64,000 nucleotides of DNA from Arminella tubonensis (GCF_003240585.1 NZ_PCDP01000036.1:310001-374000); one strand, 5' to 3'; numbered from the stretch's first letter, positions 1-9,642 are shown. The notes: generated by a model not told the origin, from the letters alone. Numbers and translations are program-made.

Positions 1-701
1 TTGACCGCCGTTGTCGTCAGGCTCTTCGTCGCCTCGCGGACCACGTCGATGCGCAACGTGACGCCGAGGCTCTTTGCCAGAGCGTAGTAATTATTGCTGG
101 TATCCATCTGGTGGCAGGCAAAGGCGCAGCTGTCGCTGGTATTGCTTTCCATCTTCGCGACGTCCTTGGGTGTCGCGCCAACGCCCATGGAGGGGGTGTT
201 GTCGAGAAGCATGTAGAAATCGATATAGGTCGCCAGCTGGTTCTGCGCCGATGCGTTACCGGAAACAGTTATAGTATCCTGCCCGAGTATACGCATGAAG
301 GTGGTTGGAATGGTTGCCGTGAAGGTCACATTGGATTTCACGGTGTTGGCGGTCTTCGTAACGTCGATGTTGACGTTTACTGCGACATCCTGCAGCGATC
401 CATCATCCTGTTCCTGACCGAAAAACAGCTGTTTGGCATCGGCCTGCGCGAGGCTCACCGAGCCGTCCGAGGGCATGATCATCGCCGCCGCCATGCCCGG
501 TGATTTCTCGGCGAGCGAGCCTGCGGCTGCGGCGTCGGCGCTGGAATAGAGCTCGTTGCGGATGCTGACGGCGTTCGAGACGTCGACGGCCAAGCCTGCG
601 GCGCCGATCAGAGGCACCATTACCAAGGCAGTCATGATTCCGAAATTGCCGTCTCTATCGCTGCAGAAGCGCTGCCATAAGCTCCACATAAACAGCCGCA
701 T
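1..701 (-). CDS. Tad-type pilus-like von Willebrand protein, 3' end outside window
   Basis: The frame is open on the minus strand from an ATG at 701 to the window edge, giving 233 codons without a stop. The N-terminus carries the prepilin-like motif RDGNFGIMTAL followed by VPLIGAAGLAVD, a hydrophobic segment at about residues 23-40 typical of the TadE/TadG-like flp pilus-assembly family. Around residue 165 the motif DFYMLLDNTPSMG looks like the start of a von Willebrand factor A domain with a degenerate metal site (DNTPS where DxSxS is usual). A pair of cysteines lies in DSCAFACHQM. The family is membrane-anchored with an external vWA domain. A purine run (aaaggg) precedes the start. The upstream plus and minus reading frames in this stretch are shadows. 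Exact role unknown. Confidence 0.75.
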   Translation of the reverse strand, partial: MRLFMWSLWQRFCSDRDGNFGIMTALVMVPLIGAAGLAVDVSNAVSIRNELYSSADAAAAGSLAEKSPGMAAAMIMPSDGSVSLAQADAKQLFFGQEQDDGSLQDVAVNVNIDVTKTANTVKSNVTFTATIPTTFMRILGQDTITVSGNASAQNQLATYIDFYMLLDNTPSMGVGATPKDVAKMESNTSDSCAFACHQMDTSNNYYALAKSLGVTLRIDVVREATKSLTTTAV

Positions 702-1022
702 CCCACGTCGCCCTTTGTGCCAACTCGGTCGTGACCACCACGGCCTTTAATTCCTAATTTGATTGTATTTGGAAAAGCTAAATACCCGGCAAAGCAATCT
801 GGTGAGCGACTGGTAAACAAGAAGCCGCAGATTCTGCGTATTCGCCAGTCGCTGGCGGCGCGGGTGGGGTCGTGATCGTCGCAGGAAGGCGTTCTGCGTG
901 ACGTCGTCCCGACGATTCCTGCCGTCCTCGAACGCAGGGACGTCCGGACGTTTGCAGGCGCGACCGTTCGCTCCTGTCTGATGGATTGGCGCGGCTTAAA
1001 CACACAGAAATCTCGTAACGGA

Positions 1023-1129
1023 CGGCTTGCACGGATGCTATGCAAGCCGGTCTCAAAGGTTTATAAGCCGCCGTTATTTAACGACGACGGGACATCCGGC
1101 GGAGACCGGCTTTGAGACAGGTGAGTGAA
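1023..1129 (+). promoter_or_regulatory. structured leader of the DAHP synthase gene with alternative helices
   Basis: The 702-1129 gap holds no gene. Its last 107 bases contain three long complementary runs. Helix A pairs 1023-1031 with 1041-1049 (CGGCTTGCA/TGCAAGCCG, 9 bp). Helix B pairs 1044-1054 with 1102-1112 (AAGCCGGTCTC/GAGACCGGCTT, 11 bp). Helix C pairs 1050-1058 with 1110-1118 (GTCTCAAAG/CTTTGAGAC, 9 bp). B excludes both A and C, while A and C can coexist. Helix C ends directly against the ribosome binding site AGGTGAG (1119-1125). This layout suggests two alternative folds that could affect translation of the downstream gene. No T-run follows any helix, so a terminator-type attenuator is not supported. 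No known riboswitch class was recognised. Confidence 0.55.
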
Positions 1130-2503
1130 ATGGCACAGAATTGGACCCCGAACAGTTGGCGGCAGAAACCGATCCAGCAGGTGCCGGAATATCCGGACAA
1201 GGCAGCACTGGCAGCGACCGAAGCCCAGCTTGCAACCTTTCCACCGCTCGTTTTTGCCGGTGAAGCTCGTCGTTTGAAGAAGCACCTCGCCAATGTCGCC
1301 GAGGGCAACGCTTTCCTGCTTCAGGGCGGTGACTGCGCGGAGAGCTTTGCCGAACACGGCGCTGACAATATCCGCGATTTCTTCCGCGCTTTCCTGCAGA
1401 TGGCGGTGGTCCTGACATTCGGCGCCCAGCTGCCGGTAGTCAAGGTTGGCCGTATTGCGGGACAGTTCGCAAAGCCCCGCTCGTCGAATGTCGAGAAGCA
1501 GGGTGACATCACGCTGCCGGCTTATCGCGGCGATATCGTCAATGGCATCGAGTTCACCGAAAAGGCGCGCATTCCGGACCCGGAACGCCAGCTGCTGGCC
1601 TATCGCCAGTCGGCTGCGACGCTGAACCTTCTGCGCGCCTTCGCGATGGGTGGCTATGCGAACCTTGAAAACGTGCACCAGTGGATGCTGGGCTTCGTAA
1701 AGGATAGCCCCCAGGGCGAGCGCTACAAGAAGCTGGCGGATCGCATCAGCGAAACGATGGACTTCATGAAGGCGATCGGCATCACTGCCGAGAACCAGCC
1801 GAACCTGCGCGAGACGGATTTCTTCACCAGCCACGAGGCTTTGCTTCTTGGCTATGAGGAAGCGATGACACGTGTGGATTCCACCTCGGGCGACTGGTAC
1901 GCCACGTCAGGCCACATGCTCTGGATCGGTGATCGAACCCGTCAGCTCGATCATGCGCATGTCGAATACTTCCGTGGGATCAAGAACCCGATCGGCCTGA
2001 AGTGCGGCCCGTCACTGACGCCTGACAACCTGATCGAACTGATCGACGCCCTCAATCCGGCCAACGAAGCCGGGCGCCTGACGCTGATCTGCCGCTTCGG
2101 CTACGACAAGGTGGCGGACAGCCTGCCGAAGCTCATTCGCGCCGTCGAACGCGAGGGCCGCAAGGTCGTCTGGTCCTGCGACCCGATGCATGGCAACACG
2201 ATCACGCTCAACAACTACAAGACCCGGCCGTTCGAGCGGATATTGTCGGAGGTCGAGAGCTTCTTCCAGATCCATCGTGCGGAAGGTACGCATCCGGGCG
2301 GCATCCATATCGAGATGACCGGCAAGGATGTCACCGAATGCACCGGCGGCGCCCGCGCCGTCACTGCCGACGACCTGCAGGATCGCTACCACACCCATTG
2401 CGACCCTCGCCTCAATGCCGACCAGGCACTGGAACTTGCCTTCCTGCTGGCAGAGCGCATGAAGGGCGGCCGCGACGAGAAGCGGTTGGCTGCCAACGGC
2501 TGA
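1130..2503 (+). CDS. aroG: 3-deoxy-7-phosphoheptulonate (DAHP) synthase, class II
   Basis: Catalyses phosphoenolpyruvate plus erythrose 4-phosphate to DAHP, the first step of the shikimate pathway, in the cytoplasm. The protein is 457 residues, the usual length for the plant-like class II family. Recognisable family blocks are the N-terminal [60 protein letters not shown] and the C-terminal GGIHIEMTG...ECTGG. The ATG at 1130 is chosen because AGGTGAG lies five bases upstream; an in-frame TTG at 1112 would extend it by six codons but has no ribosome binding site. A strong terminator follows the gene. The leader can fold in two mutually exclusive ways, so post-transcriptional control is possible. 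Class II enzymes are often feedback-regulated by aromatic compounds; nothing here shows which. Confidence 0.95.
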   Translation: MAQNWTPNSWRQKPIQQVPEYPDKAALAATEAQLATFPPLVFAGEARRLKKHLANVAEGNAFLLQGGDCAESFAEHGADNIRDFFRAFLQMAVVLTFGAQLPVVKVGRIAGQFAKPRSSNVEKQGDITLPAYRGDIVNGIEFTEKARIPDPERQLLAYRQSAATLNLLRAFAMGGYANLENVHQWMLGFVKDSPQGERYKKLADRISETMDFMKAIGITAENQPNLRETDFFTSHEALLLGYEEAMTRVDSTSGDWYATSGHMLWIGDRTRQLDHAHVEYFRGIKNPIGLKCGPSLTPDNLIELIDALNPANEAGRLTLICRFGYDKVADSLPKLIRAVEREGRKVVWSCDPMHGNTITLNNYKTRPFERILSEVESFFQIHRAEGTHPGGIHIEMTGKDVTECTGGARAVTADDLQDRYHTHCDPRLNADQALELAFLLAERMKGGRDEKRLAANG

Positions 2504-2530
2504 CGGTTTCCGTCGGGAAATATTCTTGAG

Positions 2531-2562
2531 AACGGGCCGGTCTTCGATCGGCCCGTTTTCGT
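2531..2562 (+). terminator. Rho-independent terminator after DAHP synthase
   Basis: A 9-bp stem AACGGGCCG/CGGCCCGTT (2531-2539 with 2549-2557) is followed by TTTCGTTT, 28 bases after the aroG stop codon. Confidence 0.85.
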
Positions 2563-2712
2563 TTCCGCCTCGGCGTGCATTCAGAACTGGAGCCGAGAGG
2601 CTGCGGCAGGATCAATCGCCTTGATTGATCCGATCATTCTTTTCCATTTGACGCAGGCCTAGGCACGCGTGACGTTGCGACCCTGCGCAGGGCAGCAACA
2701 AGAGGGGAAGCC

Positions 2713-3141
2713 ATGGCCGACGAACAGCATGGGGGATCGTGCCTTTGCGGCGCCGTTCGTTTCAGGACCAACGGAAAACTACGGGAGGTGGTGGCGTGTC
2801 ACTGCTCGCAATGCCGGAAGCAAACCGGGCTCTACTACGCCGCGACCAACGTTTCGGTCGACCAGATCGAAATCGAGGGTGAGGATCACATCACCTGGTA
2901 TCGCGCGAGTTCGTTCGCGCGACGCGGCTTCTGCAATGTCTGCGGCTCGGCGCTGTTCTGGGTAGCGGACGGCGCTGACGAGATCTCGATCATGGCAGGC
3001 CTGTTCGACGAACCGAGCGATCTGAAGCTTGCCTACCACATCTATTGTGCCGACAAGGGTGATTTCTATGAAATTAGCGACGGCCTGCCGCAATACCGCC
3101 AGGGCCGGCCCGGCCTATTGACCGCGGGGCCATCGGATTGA
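2713..3141 (+). CDS. GFA (glutathione-dependent formaldehyde-activating) family zinc protein
   Basis: A 142-residue protein of the GFA/CENP-V fold. Zinc-ligand cysteines follow the family pattern: C10 and C12 (GSCLCGAVRF), C29, C31 and C34 (CHCSQCRK), and C74 and C77 (GFCNVCGSALFW). Despite the family name, most members have no proven activity on S-hydroxymethylglutathione, so the substrate is not predicted. The start is supported by AGAGGGGAAGCC before the ATG. It stands alone between the aroG terminator and a convergent DUF1003 gene. Confidence 0.85.
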   Translation: MADEQHGGSCLCGAVRFRTNGKLREVVACHCSQCRKQTGLYYAATNVSVDQIEIEGEDHITWYRASSFARRGFCNVCGSALFWVADGADEISIMAGLFDEPSDLKLAYHIYCADKGDFYEISDGLPQYRQGRPGLLTAGPSD

Positions 3142-3151
3142 TGGTTGTCTC

Positions 3152-3682
3152 TCAGCCCTTGGCCGCCAGGATCGTGGTCAGTTGCGAGACCTCCTGCCGC
3201 AGCGAAGACAGCTCCGTCAATACCTGCAAGTCGATCTTCTGGTGTAGCGACAGGACTTCGAGCTCCGCCTTGAGATTGACTTCGTAGTCCTTGGCCGCCT
3301 CGAAGCGGTCGCGCTCGGTCTGGCGGTTCTGCGACATCATGATGATCGGCGCCTGGATTGCGGCGATCATCGACAGCAGGAGGTTGAGGAAAATGAAGGG
3401 GTAGGGGTCGAAGGCGCGGGTGGCGAGGACGATGGTGTTGATCACCGTCCAAACCGCGAGGAACGTGAGAAAGGAGATGATGAAGCCCCAGGAGCCGCCG
3501 ATACGAGCGATATCGTCGGCCAGGCGCTGGCCGACCGACGCTTCGGCTGACAAGGCCGCATTGACATCAGTCGAGATGATCTTGCGTTCGTGTGCCTTCT
3601 TCAGCACGCGCTTTTCGATGTCGCCGAGTTCTTCGGCAGGCTTGTCGAAATGGGTGTGAACGAAATTCGGTAGGTTATACAT
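3152..3682 (-). CDS. DUF1003 family inner membrane protein
   Basis: The 176-residue protein has a charged N-terminal part (residues 15-60), two membrane segments at about 65-87 and 96-116, and a C-terminal coiled coil (about 118-172). The sequence between and after the segments (FDPYPFIFLNLLLSMIAA, then IIMMSQNRQTERDR) is the hallmark of DUF1003. The function of this family is unknown. It is convergent with the GFA gene, with 10 bases between the stop codons. Confidence 0.85.
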   Translation of the reverse strand: MYNLPNFVHTHFDKPAEELGDIEKRVLKKAHERKIISTDVNAALSAEASVGQRLADDIARIGGSWGFIISFLTFLAVWTVINTIVLATRAFDPYPFIFLNLLLSMIAAIQAPIIMMSQNRQTERDRFEAAKDYEVNLKAELEVLSLHQKIDLQVLTELSSLRQEVSQLTTILAAKG

Positions 3683-3766
3683 GCCTGGCTCCGCGGGCTA
3701 ATCGTCTTCGGCGCCAGTATTCTTCTGTCGGGGTAAATTGCAACTTGAAAACGGCTATTGCTTGCA

Positions 3767-5710
3767 TCAGGTACTCTGGCCGGTGAGCCAGGCGTGCGAT
3801 GGAAAGAAGCGCCCCAACCCGTATTCCTTGCCGAACATCATGTCGTGTTGCAGGTAGCGATAGTCCCGCATCACCGGGTCGATGGATTTGTCTTTCAGCA
3901 CCCAATTCGGAAAAGTCTGGTTGTCGCGCGTCGCCAGCTGGTAGCGGTCGATGATGCCGTATTTCTTCTGAACGCGGCCGAGGAGGCCGGTGTAGAACGG
4001 ATGCTCGAAACCGGCTGTCTTCAGGACATTGTAAGGGATGAGGGCAGGGCTGATGGTGCCGACATCCTTGCGTACGCCCTTCTTGCTCGACCAGATGACC
4101 AGCGGTGTCTCGTGCTCGCGTTTCATCACGTCGAGTGCGGCCTTGCGGGTCGCAACCTGCTCAGGCATGTAGCCGGTATCGGGGTACACCGTCCCGAGTG
4201 GCGGCAAATGGTCACCCCAGAGGACGATGATCGTCTCCCGTTCGCGCTTGGACGCCCAGTCCATCAGCATCTTCAGGCTTGCATCGGCTTCTTTCACGCC
4301 CTGGGTATAGGTCGCCAGCGTCTCGCGATCGGCATCGGTCAGGGTGCTCCCTTTAATGTCAGTCGTGTTGTTCTCGTAGCGATGGGCCTCGTAGGGGCCG
4401 TGGCCTTGAAGCGTAACGGCGAAGAAGAAGAACGGCCGTTCCTCTTCCTCGCCTTCATGCATGATCTCCTTCATCAGGGAATCGTCGGAGGCGAACATGC
4501 CGCGTTTCTCCATCGGCGGCAGCGTTTCCTCGGTTCGAAATTCCTCGAAGCCGAAATCCCGATAGACCTCGTTCCGGTTCCAGAACCACCCGCTGAAGGG
4601 ATGAAGCGCGCGGGCTGCATAGCCTTCGCCCCGGAAGAAGGTGGCAAGCGAAGGGAGCTGGCGACGAACATATTGCTGATAGGGAATGCTGCCATAGGGC
4701 AGGAAGGCGTTGGAGAAACCGGTAAGCGCTTCGAACTCGACATTGGCAGTCATGCCGCCGAACTCCGGCGAGAACACGTATCCCGACTGAGCGGCACGGA
4801 CGTTGGGCAGCGGATCGGGTGTGAAGGTCAGGTTGGAGATGCGCGTCGGATCCCAGAACGATTCGCTCATCAGCATGATCACATCGGGCTTTTCGCGCGG
4901 ACCGGAGAGATAGCCGTAGTTTCGGGCCGGAATGGCGTCGATCGCCTCCCTCGCATAGCCTGCCGGCGCCTGAACATGTGCCATCGGCACATTGAGCGAG
5001 AAGGCCATGATGAAGCCGTTATGGCTATAATTCTCCTTCTGGTCCCACATGATCGGAATGACCTGGAGATGATCGCGCATTGCCGAATATTGCGAATAAT
5101 CCATCAGCGAAACGAAGGCGGCAAAGACCGGAAGGCAGATGGATAGTCGCGTAAGGCGAGCGCGGCGCGACAGCACTTGGAAATGTCGCCACGCATAGCG
5201 CCAGAGCAGCGCAAGCGCGACTAGCGCGACGACAATGCCGATGGCAACCGCCACGGCGGTCCCCGGGCGGTCCTTCACGATAACCGGCATGAGTTGCATG
5301 ATCTGGCGGGCGAAAAGAAAATCCGATGGGTAGAGCGGATCGGACAGATAGTGCTGCTTCTGGCTGGAGACGATCGCCGGGATTATGGCCAGCGGCACGA
5401 CGACCAGCGCCGATTGGTAGGCGCGGCCGAACAAGGCATCGAGCGACAGCATGACCAGGATGAGCACGCCGACTGTCGTGTAGCCCGGGCGCCCCGGCGA
5501 TACCATAAACGCCGGAATATCCCGGAAGGAGCCGCGAGCAATCCACTCCACCGCGACAACCGTGGCTACAGAGATCGTGAACGAAAAGGCAAGACTGGCC
5601 GCGAGACGAGCGGCGGGAGACTGATCTTCCGACAGGCCGTGGCGCGCAAAAATGCCGAACCTGCGACCCGACGCGGGCTTGTTGACCAACGCGACCAACG
5701 CTATCTCCAA
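3767..5710 (-). CDS. LTA-synthase-like sulfatase/phosphoglycerol transferase family membrane protein
   Basis: A 647-residue inner membrane protein of the alkaline phosphatase superfamily. About five membrane segments (roughly 38-56, 77-93, 99-113, 152-170, 189-205) precede a periplasmic sulfatase-type domain. Metal and nucleophile signatures are present: E283 in MLMSESFWDPT, the likely Thr nucleophile T321 in GGMTANVEFEALTG, a histidine in TLQGHGPYE, and D500/H501 in LWGDHLPPLG. Relatives transfer phosphoglycerol or phosphoethanolamine from phospholipid to glycans (LtaS, OpgB, rhizobial CgmB); the acceptor cannot be told here. The start is uncertain: the first possible codon is TTG at 5710, with no clear ribosome binding site, and an ATG at 5717 is in another frame. 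A triple Pho-box-like repeat abuts this start. Confidence 0.82.
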   Translation of the reverse strand: MEIALVALVNKPASGRRFGIFARHGLSEDQSPAARLAASLAFSFTISVATVVAVEWIARGSFRDIPAFMVSPGRPGYTTVGVLILVMLSLDALFGRAYQSALVVVPLAIIPAIVSSQKQHYLSDPLYPSDFLFARQIMQLMPVIVKDRPGTAVAVAIGIVVALVALALLWRYAWRHFQVLSRRARLTRLSICLPVFAAFVSLMDYSQYSAMRDHLQVIPIMWDQKENYSHNGFIMAFSLNVPMAHVQAPAGYAREAIDAIPARNYGYLSGPREKPDVIMLMSESFWDPTRISNLTFTPDPLPNVRAAQSGYVFSPEFGGMTANVEFEALTGFSNAFLPYGSIPYQQYVRRQLPSLATFFRGEGYAARALHPFSGWFWNRNEVYRDFGFEEFRTEETLPPMEKRGMFASDDSLMKEIMHEGEEEERPFFFFAVTLQGHGPYEAHRYENNTTDIKGSTLTDADRETLATYTQGVKEADASLKMLMDWASKRERETIIVLWGDHLPPLGTVYPDTGYMPEQVATRKAALDVMKREHETPLVIWSSKKGVRKDVGTISPALIPYNVLKTAGFEHPFYTGLLGRVQKKYGIIDRYQLATRDNQTFPNWVLKDKSIDPVMRDYRYLQHDMMFGKEYGLGRFFPSHAWLTGQST

Positions 5711-5738
5711 ATTTCATAAATCTGTCTTATTACTGTCA
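5711..5738 (+). promoter_or_regulatory. Pho-box-like triple repeat, sulfatase/nadE divergent region
   Basis: Three 7-mers spaced by 4 bases, ATTTCAT-AAAT-CTGTCTT-ATTA-CTGTCAC, match the PhoB consensus CTGTCAT-N4-CTGTCAT with the expected 11-base phase. The repeat reads on the plus strand, toward nadE, and a TATATG that could serve as -10 lies at 5747-5752. However, it also touches the start of the divergent sulfatase gene, so its target is ambiguous. Confidence 0.5.
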
Positions 5739-5866
5739 CATCGCCTATATGAACGCTAGATGAACTATGAGCTTTCAAGGCCTTGTGATCGCCGCGTTAT
5801 TTTCTGATCGCTCCGATCAATAATTGTGATGCCCGCGGCGTTGCAGAGGTCACGCACCAGCGCTAA

Positions 5867-7555
5867 ATGTGTGGCATGACAGAACAAACTTCCATCACCC
5901 AGGCGTTCCGCATCGCGGTCGCGCAACTCAACCCAACGGTCGGCGATGTCGCGGGCAACCTTGCCAAGGCACGCGAGGCGCGCGCCGATGCGGCGCGGGA
6001 ACGCGCGCATCTCGTCGTGTTCACCGAGCTGTTTCTTTCAGGCTATCCGCCTGAGGATCTTGTGCTGAAACCGGCTTTCATCCGTGCCTGCCTGAAGGCT
6101 GTGGAGAGCCTTGCCGCCGATACGGCGGATGGGGGCCCGGGCGTCGTAATCGGATTTCCGAGGCAGGACGAGACCGGACGCTACAACGCCATCGCGGTTC
6201 TGGATGGCGGCAAGATCATCGCCATCCGCGACAAGGTCGATCTGCCGAATTATGGTGAGTTCGACGAGAAGCGTGTCTTCGACCAGGGAGCGATGCCGGG
6301 CCCGGTGAACTTTCGCGGCGTCCGCCTCGGCATCCCGATCTGCGAGGATATCTGGGGTGAGCTCGGCGTCTGTGAGACGCTGGCCGAAAGCGGCGCAGAG
6401 ATCCTGCTATCGCCGAATGGATCGCCATATTTTCGCGGCAAGGTAGACATTCGCCATCAGGTCGTTCTGAAGCAGGTGATCGAGACCGGGCTGCCGATGA
6501 TCTATGCCCACCAGGTCGGCGGTCAGGACGAGCTTGTCTTTGACGGCGCCAGCTTCGCCTTCAACGCCGACAAGTCGCTGGCCTTCCAGATGAGCGAGTT
6601 CGAGGTGGCGCTGGCGGTGACGACATGGAGAAAGGGCGACGCCGGTTGGCACTGCGCCGAAGGTCCGATGTCGCATATTCCCGAACACGAGGAGGCCGAT
6701 TATCGCGCCTGCCTGCTCGGATTCCGCGACTACGTCAACAAGAACGGCTTCAAGACGGTCGTGCTCGGCCTCTCCGGCGGCATCGATTCGGCCATTTGCG
6801 CTGCGATCGCGGTGGATGCGCTCGGCGAGGAGCGGGTGCGCACGGTGATGCTGCCCTACCACTACACGTCGGAGGATTCGTTCAAGGATGCGGCCGATTG
6901 CGCGAGAGCGCTCGGTTGCCGGTACGATATCGTTTCAATCGAGGAGCCGGTGGAGGGCTTCAGCTCGGCGCTTGCCGGCCTGTTCGAAGGTACTGAAACC
7001 GGCATCACCGAAGAGAACTTGCAGAGCCGTGCCCGCGGGACGATCCTGATGGCGATCTCCAACAAGTTCGGCTCGATGGTTGTGACCACCGGCAACAAAT
7101 CGGAGATGTCGGTCGGCTACGCCACGCTCTACGGCGACATGAACGGCGGTTTCAATCCGATCAAGGACCTCTACAAGATGCAGGTCTATGCGCTGGCGCG
7201 CTGGCGCAACGCGCATGTGCCGCCGGATGCGCTCGGACCATCGGGCGAAGTGATTCCGGTCAACATCATCGACAAGGCGCCATCGGCGGAGCTTCGCCCC
7301 AACCAGACGGACCAGGATTCGCTGCCGCCTTATCCCGCGCTCGACGATATCCTCGAATGCCTTGTCGAAAACGAAATGGCAGTTGACGAGATCGTTGCCC
7401 GCGGCCATGACGTGGCGACGGTCCATCGCATCGAGCATCTGCTCTATCTTGCCGAATACAAGCGCCGCCAATCGGCGCCGGGTGTGAGGATCACCAAGAA
7501 GAACTTCGGTCGCGACCGACGCTATCCGATCACCAACCGGTTCCGGGACAGGTAA
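5867..7555 (+). CDS. nadE: glutamine-dependent NAD+ synthetase
   Basis: A 562-residue two-domain enzyme converting nicotinic acid adenine dinucleotide, ATP and glutamine to NAD+ in the cytoplasm. The N-terminal nitrilase-fold amidase has its catalytic triad E54 (FTELFLSGYP), K123 (RDKVDLPNYGEFDEKR) and C159 (ICEDIWGE). The C-terminal synthetase carries the ATP pyrophosphatase loop LSGGIDSA at 302-309 and GNKSEMSVGY further on. Either ATG 5867 or ATG 5876 could be the start; neither has a strong ribosome binding site. The TolB-like gene follows after 6 bases, so the two are probably cotranscribed. Confidence 0.95.
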   Translation: MCGMTEQTSITQAFRIAVAQLNPTVGDVAGNLAKAREARADAARERAHLVVFTELFLSGYPPEDLVLKPAFIRACLKAVESLAADTADGGPGVVIGFPRQDETGRYNAIAVLDGGKIIAIRDKVDLPNYGEFDEKRVFDQGAMPGPVNFRGVRLGIPICEDIWGELGVCETLAESGAEILLSPNGSPYFRGKVDIRHQVVLKQVIETGLPMIYAHQVGGQDELVFDGASFAFNADKSLAFQMSEFEVALAVTTWRKGDAGWHCAEGPMSHIPEHEEADYRACLLGFRDYVNKNGFKTVVLGLSGGIDSAICAAIAVDALGEERVRTVMLPYHYTSEDSFKDAADCARALGCRYDIVSIEEPVEGFSSALAGLFEGTETGITEENLQSRARGTILMAISNKFGSMVVTTGNKSEMSVGYATLYGDMNGGFNPIKDLYKMQVYALARWRNAHVPPDALGPSGEVIPVNIIDKAPSAELRPNQTDQDSLPPYPALDDILECLVENEMAVDEIVARGHDVATVHRIEHLLYLAEYKRRQSAPGVRITKKNFGRDRRYPITNRFRDR

Positions 7556-7561
7556 TAAATA

Positions 7562-8392
7562 ATGCGCAGTTCAGTCGAGATCTACAACATCCGCACCGGC
7601 GAGAACGGGGTGGTGTGGCAAACCGATCAGCTGCTGGAGGCGCCCAACTTCTCGCCGGATGGAAGCTATCTATTGGTGAACGGTGACGGCCAGCTTTACC
7701 GGATCCCGCTTGACGACGGCGACGAGCTTGAGGAAGTCGATACGGGTTTTGCCGTCAGGTTGAACAATGACCACGGGATTTCACCTGATGGTTCGCTGAT
7801 TGCGATCTCCGACAAGACAATGTTCGGAAAGTCCTGCATCTATGTGCTGCCATCCGAGGGCGGCACGCCGCGACAGGTGACGACGAACCTGCCGTCTTAC
7901 TGGCATGGATGGTCGCCTGATGGTAAGCGCGTCACCTATTGCGGCATCCGTGACAATGTCTTCGACATCTATACCAATTCTGTCGAGGGCGACGACGAGC
8001 TCCGGCTGACGCATGGGGAGGGCCGCAATGACGGTCCTGATTATTCTGCCGACGGGCAGTGGATCTATTTCAACTCCAGCCGCACCGGTCTCATGCAAAT
8101 ATGGCGCATCCGCCCCGACGGCAGCGACGTGCAGCAGGTGACCGACGACAATTACGGCAACTGGTTTCCGCACCCGTCGCCGAATGGCGACAAGGTGCTT
8201 CTGATCTCATACGACGCCGATGTGTTCGACCACCCGCGCGACCTGAATGTGCGGTTGCGGCTCATGGACATGGACGGCAGCAATCTCGTCACGCTGTTCG
8301 AGCTTTTCGGCGGGCAGGGCACGATCAATGTGCCGAATTGGTCGCCTGACGGCGATGAATTCGCCTATGTCAGGTACGAGCCGGTCGCCTGA
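7562..8392 (+). CDS. TolB-like WD40-type beta-propeller protein
   Basis: The 276-residue protein is built of repeated WD40-like PD repeats: NFSPDGSYLLVN, GISPDGSLIAIS, GWSPDGKRVTYC, DYSADGQWIYFNSSRTG, HPSPNGDKVLLIS and NWSPDGDEFAYV, enough for a six-bladed propeller. No signal peptide is visible, unlike TolB itself, so it is probably cytoplasmic. The family includes DUF5050/TolB-like proteins of unknown function and some peptidase propellers without the catalytic domain. It starts 6 bases after nadE and likely shares its transcript. Confidence 0.8.
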   Translation: MRSSVEIYNIRTGENGVVWQTDQLLEAPNFSPDGSYLLVNGDGQLYRIPLDDGDELEEVDTGFAVRLNNDHGISPDGSLIAISDKTMFGKSCIYVLPSEGGTPRQVTTNLPSYWHGWSPDGKRVTYCGIRDNVFDIYTNSVEGDDELRLTHGEGRNDGPDYSADGQWIYFNSSRTGLMQIWRIRPDGSDVQQVTDDNYGNWFPHPSPNGDKVLLISYDADVFDHPRDLNVRLRLMDMDGSNLVTLFELFGGQGTINVPNWSPDGDEFAYVRYEPVA

Positions 8393-8573
8393 TACGGTCT
8401 GGGAACAGGCCTAACTAGCGCATGTAGAAATCCTAAGTCGATCGGCAGCCGCGGCGAGAGAAGTCGGCAGCGAGGAAATTGCCGCGCTTCTGAGGCGAAC
8501 CCGGTCATTCTGAGGTTTGGTGCAAGCCGCTGCGATCCACTTGCATTCGGCTGATGGATCGCGCATAGCTTTG

Positions 8574-8755
8574 CGATCAGGTGCCCGCGCGAGCGGGAGA
8601 ATCGGGAAGCCGGCGAAATTCCGGCACGTGCCCAACGCTGTGAGGCGGATGATTGCCGCGGGGAAGAGATGACCGCTCTTTCAATAGTTTGCCACTGGTT
8701 GTTAAACCGGGAAGGCAGCGGCAGCCAGACGAAGCCAAGTCAGAAGACCGGCCTG
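8574..8755 (+). ncRNA. cobalamin (B12) riboswitch upstream of bluB
   Basis: The 8393-8812 gap contains the conserved blocks of an adenosylcobalamin riboswitch in order: AGGTGCCCGC (from 8579), GGGAAGCCGGCGAAATTCCGG (8604-8624, family box GGGAA..GGTGAA..CC), GCCACTGG (8691-8698), CCGGGAAGGC (8707-8716), CCAGACGAAGCCAAGTCAG (8725-8743) and AGACCGGCCT. It lies 57 bases before the bluB start on the same strand. Such elements repress B12 synthesis genes when cobalamin is plentiful, which fits bluB. No T-run terminator is visible between it and the ATG, so control at translation is more likely. An extra 8-bp hairpin (8532-8539/8555-8562) precedes it. Confidence 0.9.
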
Positions 8756-8809
8756 ATACGATAGACTGATCCGCGCGGACGGCGGCTAGGTCGGCATTGT
8801 CAGGGATAA

Positions 8810-9508
<699 letters not shown>

Positions 9509-9642
9509 CCGGTCGAGTAGACGCTCGTAGGATGACCGTGCGCCGAGCCCCGTCGATAATGGAATTTCAGTCGAAACCGCTTTTTTGGCTTCCTACGTGT
9601 TTCGGCTAGGCGACCTGCAGCTGTGACTAGTCTCTCGTCATA

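Noticed and set aside
1112..1129. TTG start for DAHP synthase
   Set aside because: No ribosome binding site precedes it, and it lies inside the pairing region of the leader; ATG 1130 has AGGTGAG at good spacing.
3758..5146. Long plus-strand open frame (462 codons) opposite the sulfatase-like gene
   Set aside because: It is antisense to a gene with clear membrane segments and catalytic motifs, has no family signature, and arises from high GC third positions.
5025..5717. Minus-strand ATG frame (230 codons) overlapping the sulfatase N-terminus
   Set aside because: It begins at a better ATG but encodes no recognisable protein; the sulfatase frame has clear membrane segments from its first residues. 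A sequencing frameshift joining the two is possible but not needed.
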